Of a DNA stretch of 61,699 nt, positions 10,107 through 20,576 are shown in pieces (the stretch's first letter is position 1; every line of letters begins with the position of its first letter). The notes below the pieces were generated by a model that did not search any database, was not told the DNA's origin, and worked only from the letters and a program-made list of their open reading frames with translations. The stretch covers positions 1 through 61,699 of the forward strand of contig JAKSYS010000359.1 of the NCBI GenBank assembly GCA_022925895.1, in the 5' to 3' direction. This DNA is from Fragilaria crotonensis. Taxonomy: Eukaryota > Bacillariophyta > Fragilariophyceae > Fragilariales > Fragilariaceae. The position numbers and the translations under genes are program-made.

Positions 10107-11411
10107 TCAAAGCTTTACATCTGTCATTGGCTCATCAAAGTAAAAGTTCTTCTTGTTGCACTCCAGCTCGCACTGCCTAAGGTCTTCAGACTTTCCGAAT
10201 GAACATTGAATGAGGCATGCCCAATTGGCGTACAGACGAGGACCAAGCGTTTCCATACAGAAGTGAAGGCCGTCCTTTACCAGCATGTTCCGTTGACAGT
10301 CTGTCATATTGGAGGAGTTCCGTTCTGAACAAACTGCGGCAACATGATGGCGATACTTCAAGTCAGGAATGCGAAGACGTTCGGCGAGTAGCTTGGATCC
10401 GAAGTATCCATTCCGATCATGTTAGCGTTCCACTCAATCACATTGTCCAGGTATGCTTCCACATCACTCAGCAGAACATCGGAGGCGTTGAGGTCCCTCA
10501 CGAAGGTTCGGACAAGATCGTTCATCGCTCGAAAATCCGCCATGTTTTCTTTGGTCACAACGTTGTTGTTCAGCGGCACCGTCACGAAGATGATAGGCAG
10601 TGGTTCGCCCAAGTATAGTTTGGCAAGTGCAACGGTTTCCATCAGGCGATGAACAGTAACTTCCCTTGTTCCTAGCCAAGGGTGTGATACTCGGAAAATG
10701 AGGACGTTGATCTTGTCGGATGGATCGGGGAGGGCAGCGCGCAGTGTTGACGGCCAACTTTCGTTCCATCCCTTGCCCAGATTCGGCAAGGGCGATTTAC
10801 GTGCGCTTCTCCCAGAGACCAAGAATTCTCCAATAGGAAATGCTACCGCCGTCGACTTTGGATGTGGTTAGCCCCTCCCCAGATGATCACCAATCGGGAT
10901 GTACTTCAGGATATTCTTGTCTGTGCCTCGTCCCGCATTTTGAAACCAGGAGCCAAACTCGACCGCCAATGAGTCGCCCATGACAAGAATGTTCAGATTT
11001 GTCTGGATGTAGGTATAAAAGTCAAAGGACTCGACGAGGGCAGTTCCGCGCGATCATCGAGAGGCTCCCAGGTAGTTATATTTCGGCAAGCGTATGCTGA
11101 GATTTGGCTCCTATTATAATGAGGGCCACGAACGCGTTGATACTCTATGTACTTTTCGTGCAACGCCACTTTCGGACGGAATGCATTCTGAAAGGCATTG
11201 AATGTGTACTCGTTCGGCAATAGCAACATACTCAAATTCTCCATGAATCGATGACAGCCTTCGATCGGCTCACGACAGAATTGCCGTCATGGTTTGCGAT
11301 CGTATCAACAACGAGGGCTCTGAAGTGTAACGTTAAGTAAGAAAGGTTGCAGCACAGGATGATGCTCAGACCTCCGAGGAATAGTAATGTTGAGGGCGCC
11401 GACATTGCCAT
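10107..11411 (-). CDS. SGNH-hydrolase-like type II membrane protein (frame-broken)
   Basis: Read from ATG 11411, which begins a signal anchor (STLLFLGGLSIILCCNL). Recognisable blocks follow: MENLSMLLLPNEYTFNAFQ; FYTYIQTNLNILVMGDSLAVEFG, in which GDS is the SGNH block-I serine; a VDGGSISYWRILGL block; NRPLPNLGKGWNESW; INVLIFRVSHPWLG; and a C-terminal DGLHFCMETLGPRLYANWACLIQC. The GDSL/SGNH fold covers lipases and esterases, including sugar O-acetyl esterases. Acting in the secretory pathway or at the cell surface is inference. Frame shifts occur near 11273, at 11045-11047 (G run), 10872-10875 (G run), 10811-10813 (G run), 10790-10792 (C run) and near 10365. At least four are resolved by one added base in a homopolymer. 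It may be a pseudogene, but the uniform type of break suggests consensus error. Confidence 0.55.
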
Positions 11412-12652
11412 ACCAATGTGTTCAGTGCGAAATGACGGTTTTTGTTGAAAGTGAGTCTACTAGACCTAGTAGCAGTGCAGCTGAGATTTGCTCGGAGTAC
11501 TATCCGTTTATACTTGAGACTTGCAACGAGCACAATTGACAGTGAAAAGGAAAAGTCGCTATTTTGGTTTATGTGAATTCACTTGGTACTGTAGGTCTAG
11601 TTCCGAGTGTCGAGCGCAGAGATGAATAGGCCGTATGCCCGCAGTATATATTGATATTAGCAATAGTACCACGTCTGGAACCGTGTACCAAAATACTACT
11701 GCTTTACATCCAGGATTATTATGTGACAATAAATGTAAATAGAAGCAACGGTAAACTGAATTTCATGAATCCGTTGTAATATGATACAAGGAAACGGATG
11801 CAGTCCCCCCGATGGTATATACGATATATTCATAAAATGTCATAAGTCTTATAATTTAAAACATATATTTGAATAAGTATAGTGTACTAGTAGGAGTACA
11901 CCAGTACCACAAGAAACGATTTTATGGTTTATCACACTGTCGGCAATGTTGCAACGCTCCAACATCCAAAATCTACAGGAGTACGCGAGTACTCTGGAGT
12001 ACGCGAATAGGATATGCCGTTATGCCTTGTTGTACCAGTACAAGTGACATGTCGTACTCCATACCTGGTATTTGTGATACTGTACGGTACTAGAACTGGA
12101 TTGCTCGCCAACCAAAAAAAGGTGTAACGCCAGAGTAATTTTTGCATATTCATTCTTCATTCCATGATTCAGGGTATAGCGGAAGTATGCCATCGAATTT
12201 TTCGTTTGAATTTCAAATTGCTGTACTGTATGTAATTGCTAGACAAGCCCACGGCAACGGCTACGGGGACCATGTAGTACTATCATGCTACCGGTACCGT
12301 AGTATGATACTATGTACAGCTGTACATAGAGAATGGGAGCACCACTTGCTCTATTGGAGGGACTGTCCAATCCTTTTACTTGTCGCATGTGACAAGATAC
12401 AAGATACCCCTTGACCAGAACAAACAGGAGCGAAGAGGGCTACTCCGAGTACATTTCAAATTGAATGGAATTTCTCAGAGGAGCTAGGTACTGTTGTACT
12501 TGCTACGGTATCAGTACAACAACATGTCCAGTGCACAAATGATACTACGAATTACGAATACTTATATTACTGTACGTAGTACGAGTACCCCGTGTACATG
12601 TTCTTTGTACACACGGAACTCTTGCGAGCTTCCCTCAAAAGTCGACACGACG
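11412..12652. other. AT-rich spacer with GTAC/GAGTAC palindrome clusters
   Basis: Divergent spacer between the SGNH-like gene (minus) and the methyltransferase-like gene (plus). AT-rich around 11,640-11,880. From 11,880 to 12,100 and 12,280 to 12,600 it is packed with GTAC, GAGTAC/GTACTC, CCGGTACC and GTACAC motifs. No gene seen; short frames here have no coding character. Confidence 0.5.
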
Positions 12653-13582
12653 ATGAGCAATAACAGTCGCGCCTACAAGAGTCGAAAATTCGATGCACGA
12701 TGGCTTTGCTTAGCCATGTTTGTCGTGATCGCATGGACAGCGTTTCAAGGGCAGACGCAGGCGCGTCAAGATTCATCCACAATCGTTAGTCAGACAAATC
12801 GCCGCAATTTGGACCGTGTCGTGCAATTCAACCCAGGATTGCTTGTGACACCTCAACTCGTATCTCAACACAACGCAACCATCGCTGAGGCTCATCGGCT
12901 TCTGTTGGAGGGATCCAGTGATTGCACGAATAACTGCAGTCCCTTTCATGATATCCAGGTCGCATTGCCACTTTTCACGTCATCGGATGAAGAGGTTGCC
13001 CTCCTTCCCAACCGCAAGAACTGCGTGGTTTATGCTGTTGGTGTCGGCACGAACGAGGAGAAAGCACGACTTGGCGAATGGGAAGAAAAAATGACAAATA
13101 CTTGTCCCGAAGTTCATGTGTTTGATTGCAAAGTTTCCAAGTTTCCCAACAGTGTCCTGAAGAAGAAGAGCTTTACTTTTCATGCTTCATGTGTGGAGAA
13201 TGTCAATTCGAACAAGTCTCTTGCGAGTACAATGAAACAATTTGGGCACAGCAATTTGGATATCCTGAAAGTGTATATTCAGAGCAAGGATTGGGGAACC
13301 TTGGACTTGGGCGCACAACTGGAATCCATCATGCCACCACAAGTTGTTTTGCAACTTTACGCCGGATCTGCTACTGCATCCGCCGGAGCAGATTCGGCTC
13401 GGCAAGCGATCAACAAAATTTTGCTTCAAATGTATGACATCGGATACCGAGTTTCTGGCATAAAGCAAGTGAAAGACATGGCTCAAATATCTCTCGTGGC
13501 CGTGAAGGAGCCCGCGCGGAAGAAGGACACTGTGTTGTATGATCACGCTGGCGATTGCCCAGATGAACTCTCTATTTGCTAG
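12653..13582 (+). CDS. Methyltransferase-like type II membrane protein (Methyltransf_22-like)
   Basis: I choose ATG 12653 (MSNNSRAYKSRKFDARW) because it starts a typical basic-flanked signal anchor (WLCLAMFVVIAWTAF); upstream in-frame ATGs lead only into GTAC-rich spacer. The frame gives 309 residues. The luminal part contains NCVVYAVGVGTNEEKA, then CPEVHVFDCKVSK, then LDILKVYIQSKDWGTLD, matching the layout of metazoan and protist Methyltransf_22/METTL24-like proteins (VYSFGV...VYAFDP...DVLKIDIEGSEW). In those proteins 'FD' and 'KIDIEG' are the SAM-pocket strands. Here the canonical K-I-D is K-V-Y, so the catalytic status is uncertain. Likely Golgi or cell surface. Cys pairs occur near the ends (CTNNC, CPDELSIC). 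No frame break. Confidence 0.6.
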   Translation: MSNNSRAYKSRKFDARWLCLAMFVVIAWTAFQGQTQARQDSSTIVSQTNRRNLDRVVQFNPGLLVTPQLVSQHNATIAEAHRLLLEGSSDCTNNCSPFHDIQVALPLFTSSDEEVALLPNRKNCVVYAVGVGTNEEKARLGEWEEKMTNTCPEVHVFDCKVSKFPNSVLKKKSFTFHASCVENVNSNKSLASTMKQFGHSNLDILKVYIQSKDWGTLDLGAQLESIMPPQVVLQLYAGSATASAGADSARQAINKILLQMYDIGYRVSGIKQVKDMAQISLVAVKEPARKKDTVLYDHAGDCPDELSIC

Positions 13583-13791
13583 AGAGGTTAGATTTGTTTA
13601 TGACCGTCTGATAATCATGCATTACCTGGTACATGGTAGCTTTAGCTTTCAGCACGATGATAGCAGTACTAGTACTCGTACTGCTACTTCCGGATTCAGG
13701 ATTCTCGCTGCATATGTCATACCTTTCCTTCGAACTGCATTACTGCGTTTATTAACGTGTCTGCAGAGAGAAGTACTCCGAGTACTACCGG
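13583..13791. repeat. GTAC-palindrome cluster just upstream of a DNA transposon
   Basis: Contains tracts such as AGTACTAGTACTCGTACT and AGTACTCCGAGTACTACCGG close to the TA target of the adjacent pogo-like element. Not coding. Confidence 0.5.
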
Positions 13792-13793
13792 TA

Positions 13794-13812
13794 GTTTAAA
13801 CTAAGTAGTGGG
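13794..13812 (+). repeat. Left terminal inverted repeat of the pogo-like element
   Basis: GTTTAAACTAAGTAGTGGG, 17/19 identical to the complement of 17258-17276, next to the TA at 13792-13793. Confidence 0.85.
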
Positions 13813-14142
13813 TTGAAAAAAACTTTATCAACTCAAAAAAGCTCGTACGGCCCTCATGGGGGTGTCATTCGACGCGCCTTGTTCCAGCCGACAGACTGGT
13901 CAAAGAAGTTTGGGGATCCGAGTTCTTTTCGTGAGGTTACGCTTAGTCGAAGATTTCTGAGCACGAGCTTTTTTAGCATAGTAGTGGGACGACCATGCTT
14001 TGTCCGTGTTAACGGACTTACAATTTCCTGAAAAAATGTGAGTGCCGTCGACGATGACGAAAACGACCGCAAAGACCATGGTACAATTGAGTCCATTAAC
14101 ATGATTCCTCAAGATTAGGTATATATCTAGAGAATTGCATAC

Positions 14143-17006
14143 TTAAACTGCCTCAATCGGAGGAATGTACGTTGTCCACTCACGATCGAGAGTCGCCAGT
14201 TTTGCAATGATGGCATCTGACTTCTTTAAGTCTTTCATGAGCCCCTCAGCTTTCGACTCCGGAAGTACCCATCTGATAATATCACCCCAATCCTTGTCTG
14301 TCATTCCATTGCTACCACCATCGCGATACTTTTGTAGAGCCGTCTGTGCATTGACTAGCAATTTGACACGTCGCGCAGCTCGACCCTGTGCCTGCACAGC
14401 ACTTTTCTCTGCCTCGAGGGCAACCTGTTGTTTCTGAGCACGTATAACAACACTGGCATTTACAATCCGAGTTCCACAGATGTTCCAAATCCCACCCACT
14501 GAAAATGCGCTCTTCGTCTCAAGCAGTTGATTCACTTGTTCCTCTTCATCGACGACCCTCTCCATTCGCTTTGCAACAGGTATGCTTGCATCGAAGACAC
14601 CTGCATTGAATCCACGACGCCTTGCCAATGTTACCAAATGATCATACTGGTCTTGGAGGTCCTCAAGTTCAGCAGATTTTGCGTCACCTTGTTCACCAAT
14701 CTCATGCCTCACCTTCTTGTGCTTGAGACAGTTACGAGTGAAGGGCACAAAGCCAACCTTTTCCCAAGACGAAACAATTCTTTCCTTGGTAAAAAATTTA
14801 TCGAATGGCTTCATATCAATTGGATCATCGTCATAACCGTTCACGACAATTGAGAGATCCTCGAACCCAATAGACAATGGTGTCGATACGACAGCAGCAC
14901 CAGTACTAGCACCATTTCTGTTGATGCGGCGATGCTCTTCGATCTCGCGACCGCGGAGCATGAGCTTCCGCGTCAGCAGTGTCTCACCCCGAGCGTACGT
15001 TGCTGCCTTGAATCCTTGATACATCACGTCCATCTCTTGCTGGACGGACGTGGCATTTGGGAGACCCAATAGAATGAGGAGCCCCTTTTCCGCAAGCTCA
15101 GCACGTTTGGTGATGCTCTCGTCCGAGGCCACCATTCGGCCAGGGCCAGCATCGACCTTCAAAATCACCGGGCCACAAAGAAGTCGACCTGTAGGAAGAC
15201 AAAGACAAAGAAGGAACAAGAATTGAGAGACTAGAAGGGCAATGTACAACAGGCATCACGTCACGAGTTCAAAAGAAATGCACACTCACCAGTTTCGGGA
15301 TCGAATTTAACTGTTTTAGATATGTTAGGATAAAGGGGTAGAACGACTTGTTCTATATAGTCATTGAACAGAGAGTCATCCATTGACCCACTTGAGCGGA
15401 CCGAAACAAAACTTCCAGACTGCACTCGTGATGGACATCCAAATCGGCCTTCCACATTCGGAAGGCCATCAAGCCAACTCACTCTTACCCGATAGTTTGC
15501 GTCGATGGTCGCTGATGAATCAAAGATATACATTGGAGGAAGTACTTCGCCAGCAGCGTTAGTAGCATAGACGCCGGTCACGTGCCTACCTGCTTTGACC
15601 GTACGCTTGTATCCTCGCTGCAGGTTAGGATTGTGATACATGGTCGACCGTGGTCCACCCTTCTCGGTCGTAATAGAGAGGTCGTGGTGGGTTTCATCCA
15701 TGTTCAATATGCGGCGCTTGACATCGTCACCACCACGTTGTGGCGAACCAAAATCAACTTCAGAAATCAACTCACCGCGTTCATTCACAACTGCATTGTC
15801 AGATACAAGCCCAGAAGCAATCAAGTCAAGTTTTGCATCGTCAAACCACTTCTGTAAGTTGTTGTACGTTGTCCATCTGAGACGAGCGTCTTCGCCAGTC
15901 GCTACATTTGCTGCTTGAAGCTTCTCAGGATGCGTTTTGCGAAGCCTTCTCCAAGCTGATTCCATCTTGAACTTGCCCTCGTATTGAGTGCCGAGCACAG
16001 CAGCTCCCATAACCATCTTGAAGTCGTTTCCACGAAGCTCACCACCGTTGCCTACCTGGCTAACTTCGGAATGCGTTGCAGTAAGATCAATGAGCAAGTC
16101 GGGGATTTTCGATGCTGGCCCTCTCTTGCAAGGGCTCACTCCAATATGACCGTTTTGAACTGCTCTATGCAGTGTAGTTCTCGTCAGCTTCCTCTTTCCC
16201 TTTTGATAAAGTAGGCCGTACTTACGGTTCAACCTTGTTGCAATACTAGGAACAGACTCACCGGATTTTGTTTTCTTGTCTCGCTTCGCTGCAACTGCAA
16301 TAGTGCCTTCTTTGAAGGCCGCCTTGAATCGATTGTAGTACTCAGCTGACTCTTCCTTTGCCACAAGATTGGCGTGCGTTTTTTGTTTGGATGACTTTCT
16401 TGTTTTCCTCGCGAGGAAAGAAGAGGAGAAGAAGGAAGACGAGGATGATGCAACACCGGTAATAGAGGAGCTGCTGCCACTCCTGGCAGCAGGAGCGTTG
16501 TCCTCGTTGTCAACACCAGCCCGTGACGCCACACCTCCGACCTCGCCCTCCGCACCCGATGATGGCTCCGTCAAGGGCGATGTGCTTGTTGTTTCTGTAC
16601 CATCCTCATCATCAATATCAGGACACTCAATTACCATTCCCAGTGCCCTCCTCTCCGATGCAAGCTTCCTGTTCTTTTGAACATAGTAATGCAACAATTG
16701 TGGACTGATGTTGTTATGAAGATTGCAAGCACGAAGAGCTTCATCGAGATGCAGCTTATTGATGATTACCTGCGAAATATTTAGTGGTACAGATTCTCAG
16801 TGGACGAAGATACAATTTTGGTGGCGTATCCAAGACTGCCGTTGCCAAAAATTTCATTTCACAACAGCATTTTCAGATGATGATATTTAGACGAAACTCA
16901 CCATTTTGGCGGCCTCTGCAACGGTGTACACCTTCGCCTTCTTCTTATCTATTGATGATGGTGCAGCATCAAGCCCATACTTAGGAGTCTTTCGCTTCCT
17001 CGGCAT
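14143..17006 (-). CDS. pogo-like DDE transposase, three exons, intact
   Basis: Exons 17006-16902, 16769-15290 and 15188-14143; introns of 132 and 101 nt have GT-AG ends (16901-16770 and 15289-15189). The spliced product is 876 residues with no internal stop. Basic N-terminus (MPRKRKTPKYG), then a helix-turn-helix-like region (VYTVAEAAKMVIINKLHLDEALRACNLH), a Ser-rich linker, a second DNA-binding-like stretch, then a DDE_1-type core: NMDETHHDLS (first Asp), GRHVTGVYATNAAGEVLPP, VILKVDAGPGRM (second Asp, in the position of pogo DGHGSH) and LPNATSVQQEMD (third acidic residue, about 40 residues after the second). The C-terminus has WEKVGFVPFTRN and a coiled-coil-like region ending in WTTYIPP. It would cut and paste the enclosing TIR element in the nucleus. 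A related broken copy lies at 30.6-33.3 kb. Confidence 0.85.
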
Positions 17007-17257
17007 GATCAAAAAATGAGCACATGTTTTCAGGAAATGGTTTTCGCCGCGCCCAAAATTGTGGCGCACTTCAGGCTTCCGTAACTTTCACTTCAGGTCC
17101 CGTACGAAGTAAGAGTCTACAGAACCTCTCTACCAAATACGCTCGTGGTAAAGATTGGTAGAGGCAAAAAGAGAAGTCTTCCTGCATGAATACATCGATA
17201 ATCGATGGAATCTGGAGTCGTCTGAGATCGTCCCACTACTTTTTGATATTCGAGGGT

Positions 17258-17276
17258 CCCACTATATAGTTTAAAC
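17258..17276 (-). repeat. Right terminal inverted repeat of the pogo-like element
   Basis: Complement reads GTTTAAACTATATAGTGGG, two mismatches to the left repeat. Followed by TA at 17277-17278. Confidence 0.85.
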
Positions 17277-17278
17277 TA

Positions 17279-17821
17279 GTAGTGTACATGTATATGACGT
17301 ACATCATATATGTAAACATACAGGAAGTAATTAGTATGTTATATGCGATGTCCTGATCGACGTCATTTCACTTCATTTCAATGGCACCCGCTTATTCGTT
17401 GTCGATGTCTGACATAGCGGATATCGATATAGTATTTGTAGTACACTTGGTATAACTTTATAACGTACAAGTAGTGCGTGCTTGAGAACCTTACAGTACC
17501 TTGTCTACTATTACTACTCTAGCTAGTAGACGTTGTGAAACCATGTTTCTACTCGTACTACAGTATTATGTAGTAGCTCCATTTACATATCACATATACA
17601 TACATGTTATGTTGATTTCATCAATTTGAATTGGAGGCGAGACAGGCTTCGAGGCCAGTGGTATGACTGTCGACAAGGAAAACAACGATTAAACTTTTCT
17701 CACAATCCATCGCGCATCATCGAGCGTCGACGTATCGGTCCTTAACCGAGGTTCTTCTCAGCTAGAGTCACAAAAATCGCCAAAGAGGCTGTCTCTTGTG
17801 TCCTTTCACATCATATTCTTC
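17279..17821. other. Intergenic, promoter side of the next gene
   Basis: GTAC-rich in 17,430-17,590. No gene seen. The stretch from 17,640 to 17,820 is likely the 5' flank or UTR of the two-exon gene. Confidence 0.4.
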
Positions 17822-19634
17822 ATGGAGGTAATACTAGAAACACCGTTGAGGAGTACTCCGAGTTCAGGTGAAGATGAGAAGTGGAAAGCTACTCCGGAAG
17901 GGGTGGAACGACAACCACTGCTTCCTATATCGTCCAGTCGCAAGAAGCGGCAAGTCTACGAGGATTCTTCAGCTACAAAGAGGCCTCGTCTAGAAGTTGA
18001 TGATGTCTTCTTAAAGCCACATGATGTCGAGGCACGCATTCGTATGATCTTCCCTAAGGATGACGTAGTTGGAAAGGTAAGCGCCCTGTTACATTTCATT
18101 GATAATCAATGCTCGTCGTTATTAACCTGAAAACCACCGATTCGAAAACTAGCCATGCATGTCGGCGCGTCTATTTGCATGTTACACATTAGTCTCGGAA
18201 CTGCCACAATCAAATGACCATGCACCAGGTCGTACGACAAGGCGAGGTCATTCTTCCCAACATCCCATCCTCGGCTTGTTACAGTCGTTTGTTCACGTGG
18301 AAAGTTCATCCTTGGGGCAAACAGTTGAAAAGAAAACCGTACAATTCTCAGCGTACGAAGGATCAGCTACTCGACCCCCTCGTGATTCCGTTTTGGGGTC
18401 GCACATTCCACGTCATGTCAACATTAATGCCATGGTACTCGCCCTGGAACAAGTGAATGCGATGTTGCGCCAGTCTGATAATGAGAGAAAGGAGGCGTTG
18501 ATCAGCCTCCAAGCATTGAGCAAGTTTTTGAACCAGATTGAAGGTGCCGAGGAAGGTAAGAAGCTACGAGAAGTATGTGCCAAAAGTATGCCTTTTCATT
18601 GGGATCCCCAACGATTTCGAAAGGCAGCTAGACTGTACCATCGGGACGTCGAGAAACTTTGCCAATGCATGGAAAACAATGCTAGTCTCAACGAGGCCGA
18701 TGTTCAACTAAATCTGGAAAAGAAGTTAGCTGAGTCGTTGGGACGAGCGATTAGGTATCACCTGCGGCGTTTCTTTAATTCAATCTATGGAAGAGTCATT
18801 GAAGACCCAGGACTGACCGAAGCGCCCTTCAAACGCCAATCCAAGATTCACGAAATCTTGCGAATGACGCTTCCTTCTTGGTACAATGCGGGAGCTCATT
18901 CGGCAGTTGCTGATGGATCTGTTTCGTCTGTCTTCGCGCTGGCAATTGAAACAATTGAACGTGAGTTTGGAGTCGAGCCGTTCCTAGCGATTGAGTTCAA
19001 GGTCCCCGACATCCCTGAAAGTTTCTGCCAAAGCGAAGTGTCGCAGCGAGGGCTTTGTGGACGCTCTAAAGCATCCTTATCGGAAAGCGACGTGGAAACT
19101 ATCTTGTCCGAAACTTGTGCCGCGCAAGGATTCCTGGCCGGTGGCAAGGCCTGTCGCTTTGTAAGCGAACTCCTGAACTGGCCCGGTGTCAATGAGGAGA
19201 TTACTCGGCTGGGTGGATGGGGCATAATAGAACAATGTGCCAAGCAATTTCGCGCGTTTCATCTCGATCGCGTATCGCCACACGAAGTCCACTTTGTACT
19301 GCTCTCGGACATGGCGCTCTTACGTGAACGTGTCCAACAATGTGAACAGGCCATGGAACATGCGTTGGAAAGGTGTACAACCGCACTAAATGATCAGTGG
19401 GTGCGCTTCGACTGTGACAATACCAAGAAAGGAAAGTCGGTGCCGATTATTGGCGTTCTTCGAGACTTGCTTCTTGAGGGGCTCAAGGCACACATGTTCC
19501 CGAACGTCGCGAAGCCGGAAGTTGACGAGCAGGAGGATTGCACATCCGCAGTTACGGAAGTGGAATGCCTGGACGATACTCTTGCATCAGCCGGCGACGA
19601 AAAGGAAAATTGTCGCATCGAGACGTTGGCATAG
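17822..19634 (+). CDS. Hypothetical protein, two exons, intact
   Basis: Exon 1 17822-18076, intron 18077-18152 (76 nt, GTAAGC...CTAG, phase 0), exon 2 18153-19634; about 578 residues. An in-frame ATG at 17798 is an alternative start. The N-terminus is hydrophilic with a basic patch (SRKKRQVYED..ATKRPRLEV) that looks like a nuclear localisation signal, followed by HDVEARIRMIFPKDDVVGK. The remainder is mostly helical: LEQVNAMLRQSDNERKEALI, WDPQRFRKAARLYHRDVEKL, LGRAIRYHLRRFFNSIYGRV, and late CEQAMEHALERC. No transmembrane segment. I recognise no family. The C-terminal tail is acidic with a KEN sequence (GDEKENCRIETLA), which could be an APC/C degron, but three residues are weak evidence. The 3' end is only 38 bp from the following LTR element. 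Confidence 0.6.
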
Positions 19635-19672
19635 TATGTAACCGCTATTCTTGTTGAACTCGATGCTACTAC

Positions 19673-20576
19673 TGATAGACTTCCAGTATCGCCCTACATA
19701 TTTTTACATCTATCCCGATCCCTAACTGTCGCCCGTGTGCACAGTAAAACGTTACATCCGTGCTCCAGTAACCAGTGCGACACTGCACGACTGGAATCAA
19801 ATCTCTCGTCGTTTGAATTTCATGTTCATCTCATCCCATGAGATTGAACACTCATTTTCAAACGAGACTCAACGCCTTGTGTACCGACGACCACACCGCG
19901 GCACGAAACGACGTCTCCGAGAAACGAGGAGTGTTCCTCATTGTTCCCAGGAACACTCCCCTTCATTCAGACCTCTCATCTGTTGCACCTCCTCACTCTT
20001 CTCACAATTGTCGAAATTACTCATTTTAGTGCCACTTACCTTTTTTCTGCACATACTGTGAATACTGCACATCATGAATGAAATTGACCATGACCCATGA
20101 CGAATTTTTACCGCCGGTCGTCAAATTGTCAACCTCACCATACTGTACATATTTCAGTAGTCAGTACGACGGTACTCACTATTACGACAGCACACAACAC
20201 GGCAATCAGTACAGCAGTACTTTTTGCACATCACTTCATCTGCCCGGCCATAGTCCGTGCACGTCTGAGTCTATCGTTACCGTACATAACGATAAACTAT
20301 TAGACAGTGCCCACTATGACCAAAGCGATATTATTACTAGTCAGTCCCTCGCACATTTATGTAGCGATAGACCGACAGATAGTATACGTATCGTTGTCTG
20401 TAGCGGTAGACAGCATTGTATTGCTGTACCGTTTATAGACACACTAAGCAGTAGTCAGTGTCGTACTAGACACTTACCTACTGGGGGCGTACCCCGTAAC
20501 GGTTACGTCCTGGTTCTTAACCCGAACCTTACGCCGACCTGCGCGTCGACAGGTTCCGTTAACCCGAACCATATCA
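19673..20576 (+). repeat. 5' LTR
   Basis: 904 bp, TG...CA. Contains an imperfect palindrome near 19925-19960 (GTGTTCC...GGAACAC), which could be a termination or dimerisation hairpin. Nearly identical to 24570-25459, with small indels near 19930-19975 and 20220. Confidence 0.9.

Larger units (their letters stand above)
13794..17276 (-). mobile_element. Complete pogo-like (Tc1/mariner superfamily) DNA transposon
   Basis: A 3,483-bp unit flanked by TA on both sides (13792-13793 and 17277-17278), as expected for a TA target-site duplication. Terminal inverted repeats of 19 nt, 13794-13812 (GTTTAAACTAAGTAGTGGG) and 17258-17276, match at 17 positions. A second, perfect 13-nt inverted pair lies inside (AGTAGTGGGACGA at 13980-13992; complement at 17228-17240), so TGGG-containing motifs are reiterated at both ends, a likely transposase binding arrangement. 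It encodes one spliced, uninterrupted transposase on the minus strand. Intact ORF, matched ends and TA duplication suggest a recently mobile copy. Confidence 0.85.

Noticed and set aside
14143-15249. Two separate transposon genes at 14.1-15.2 and 15.3-16.7 kb
   Set aside because: A 101-nt GT-AG intron joins them, and the DDE residues are split between the two parts, so it is one gene.
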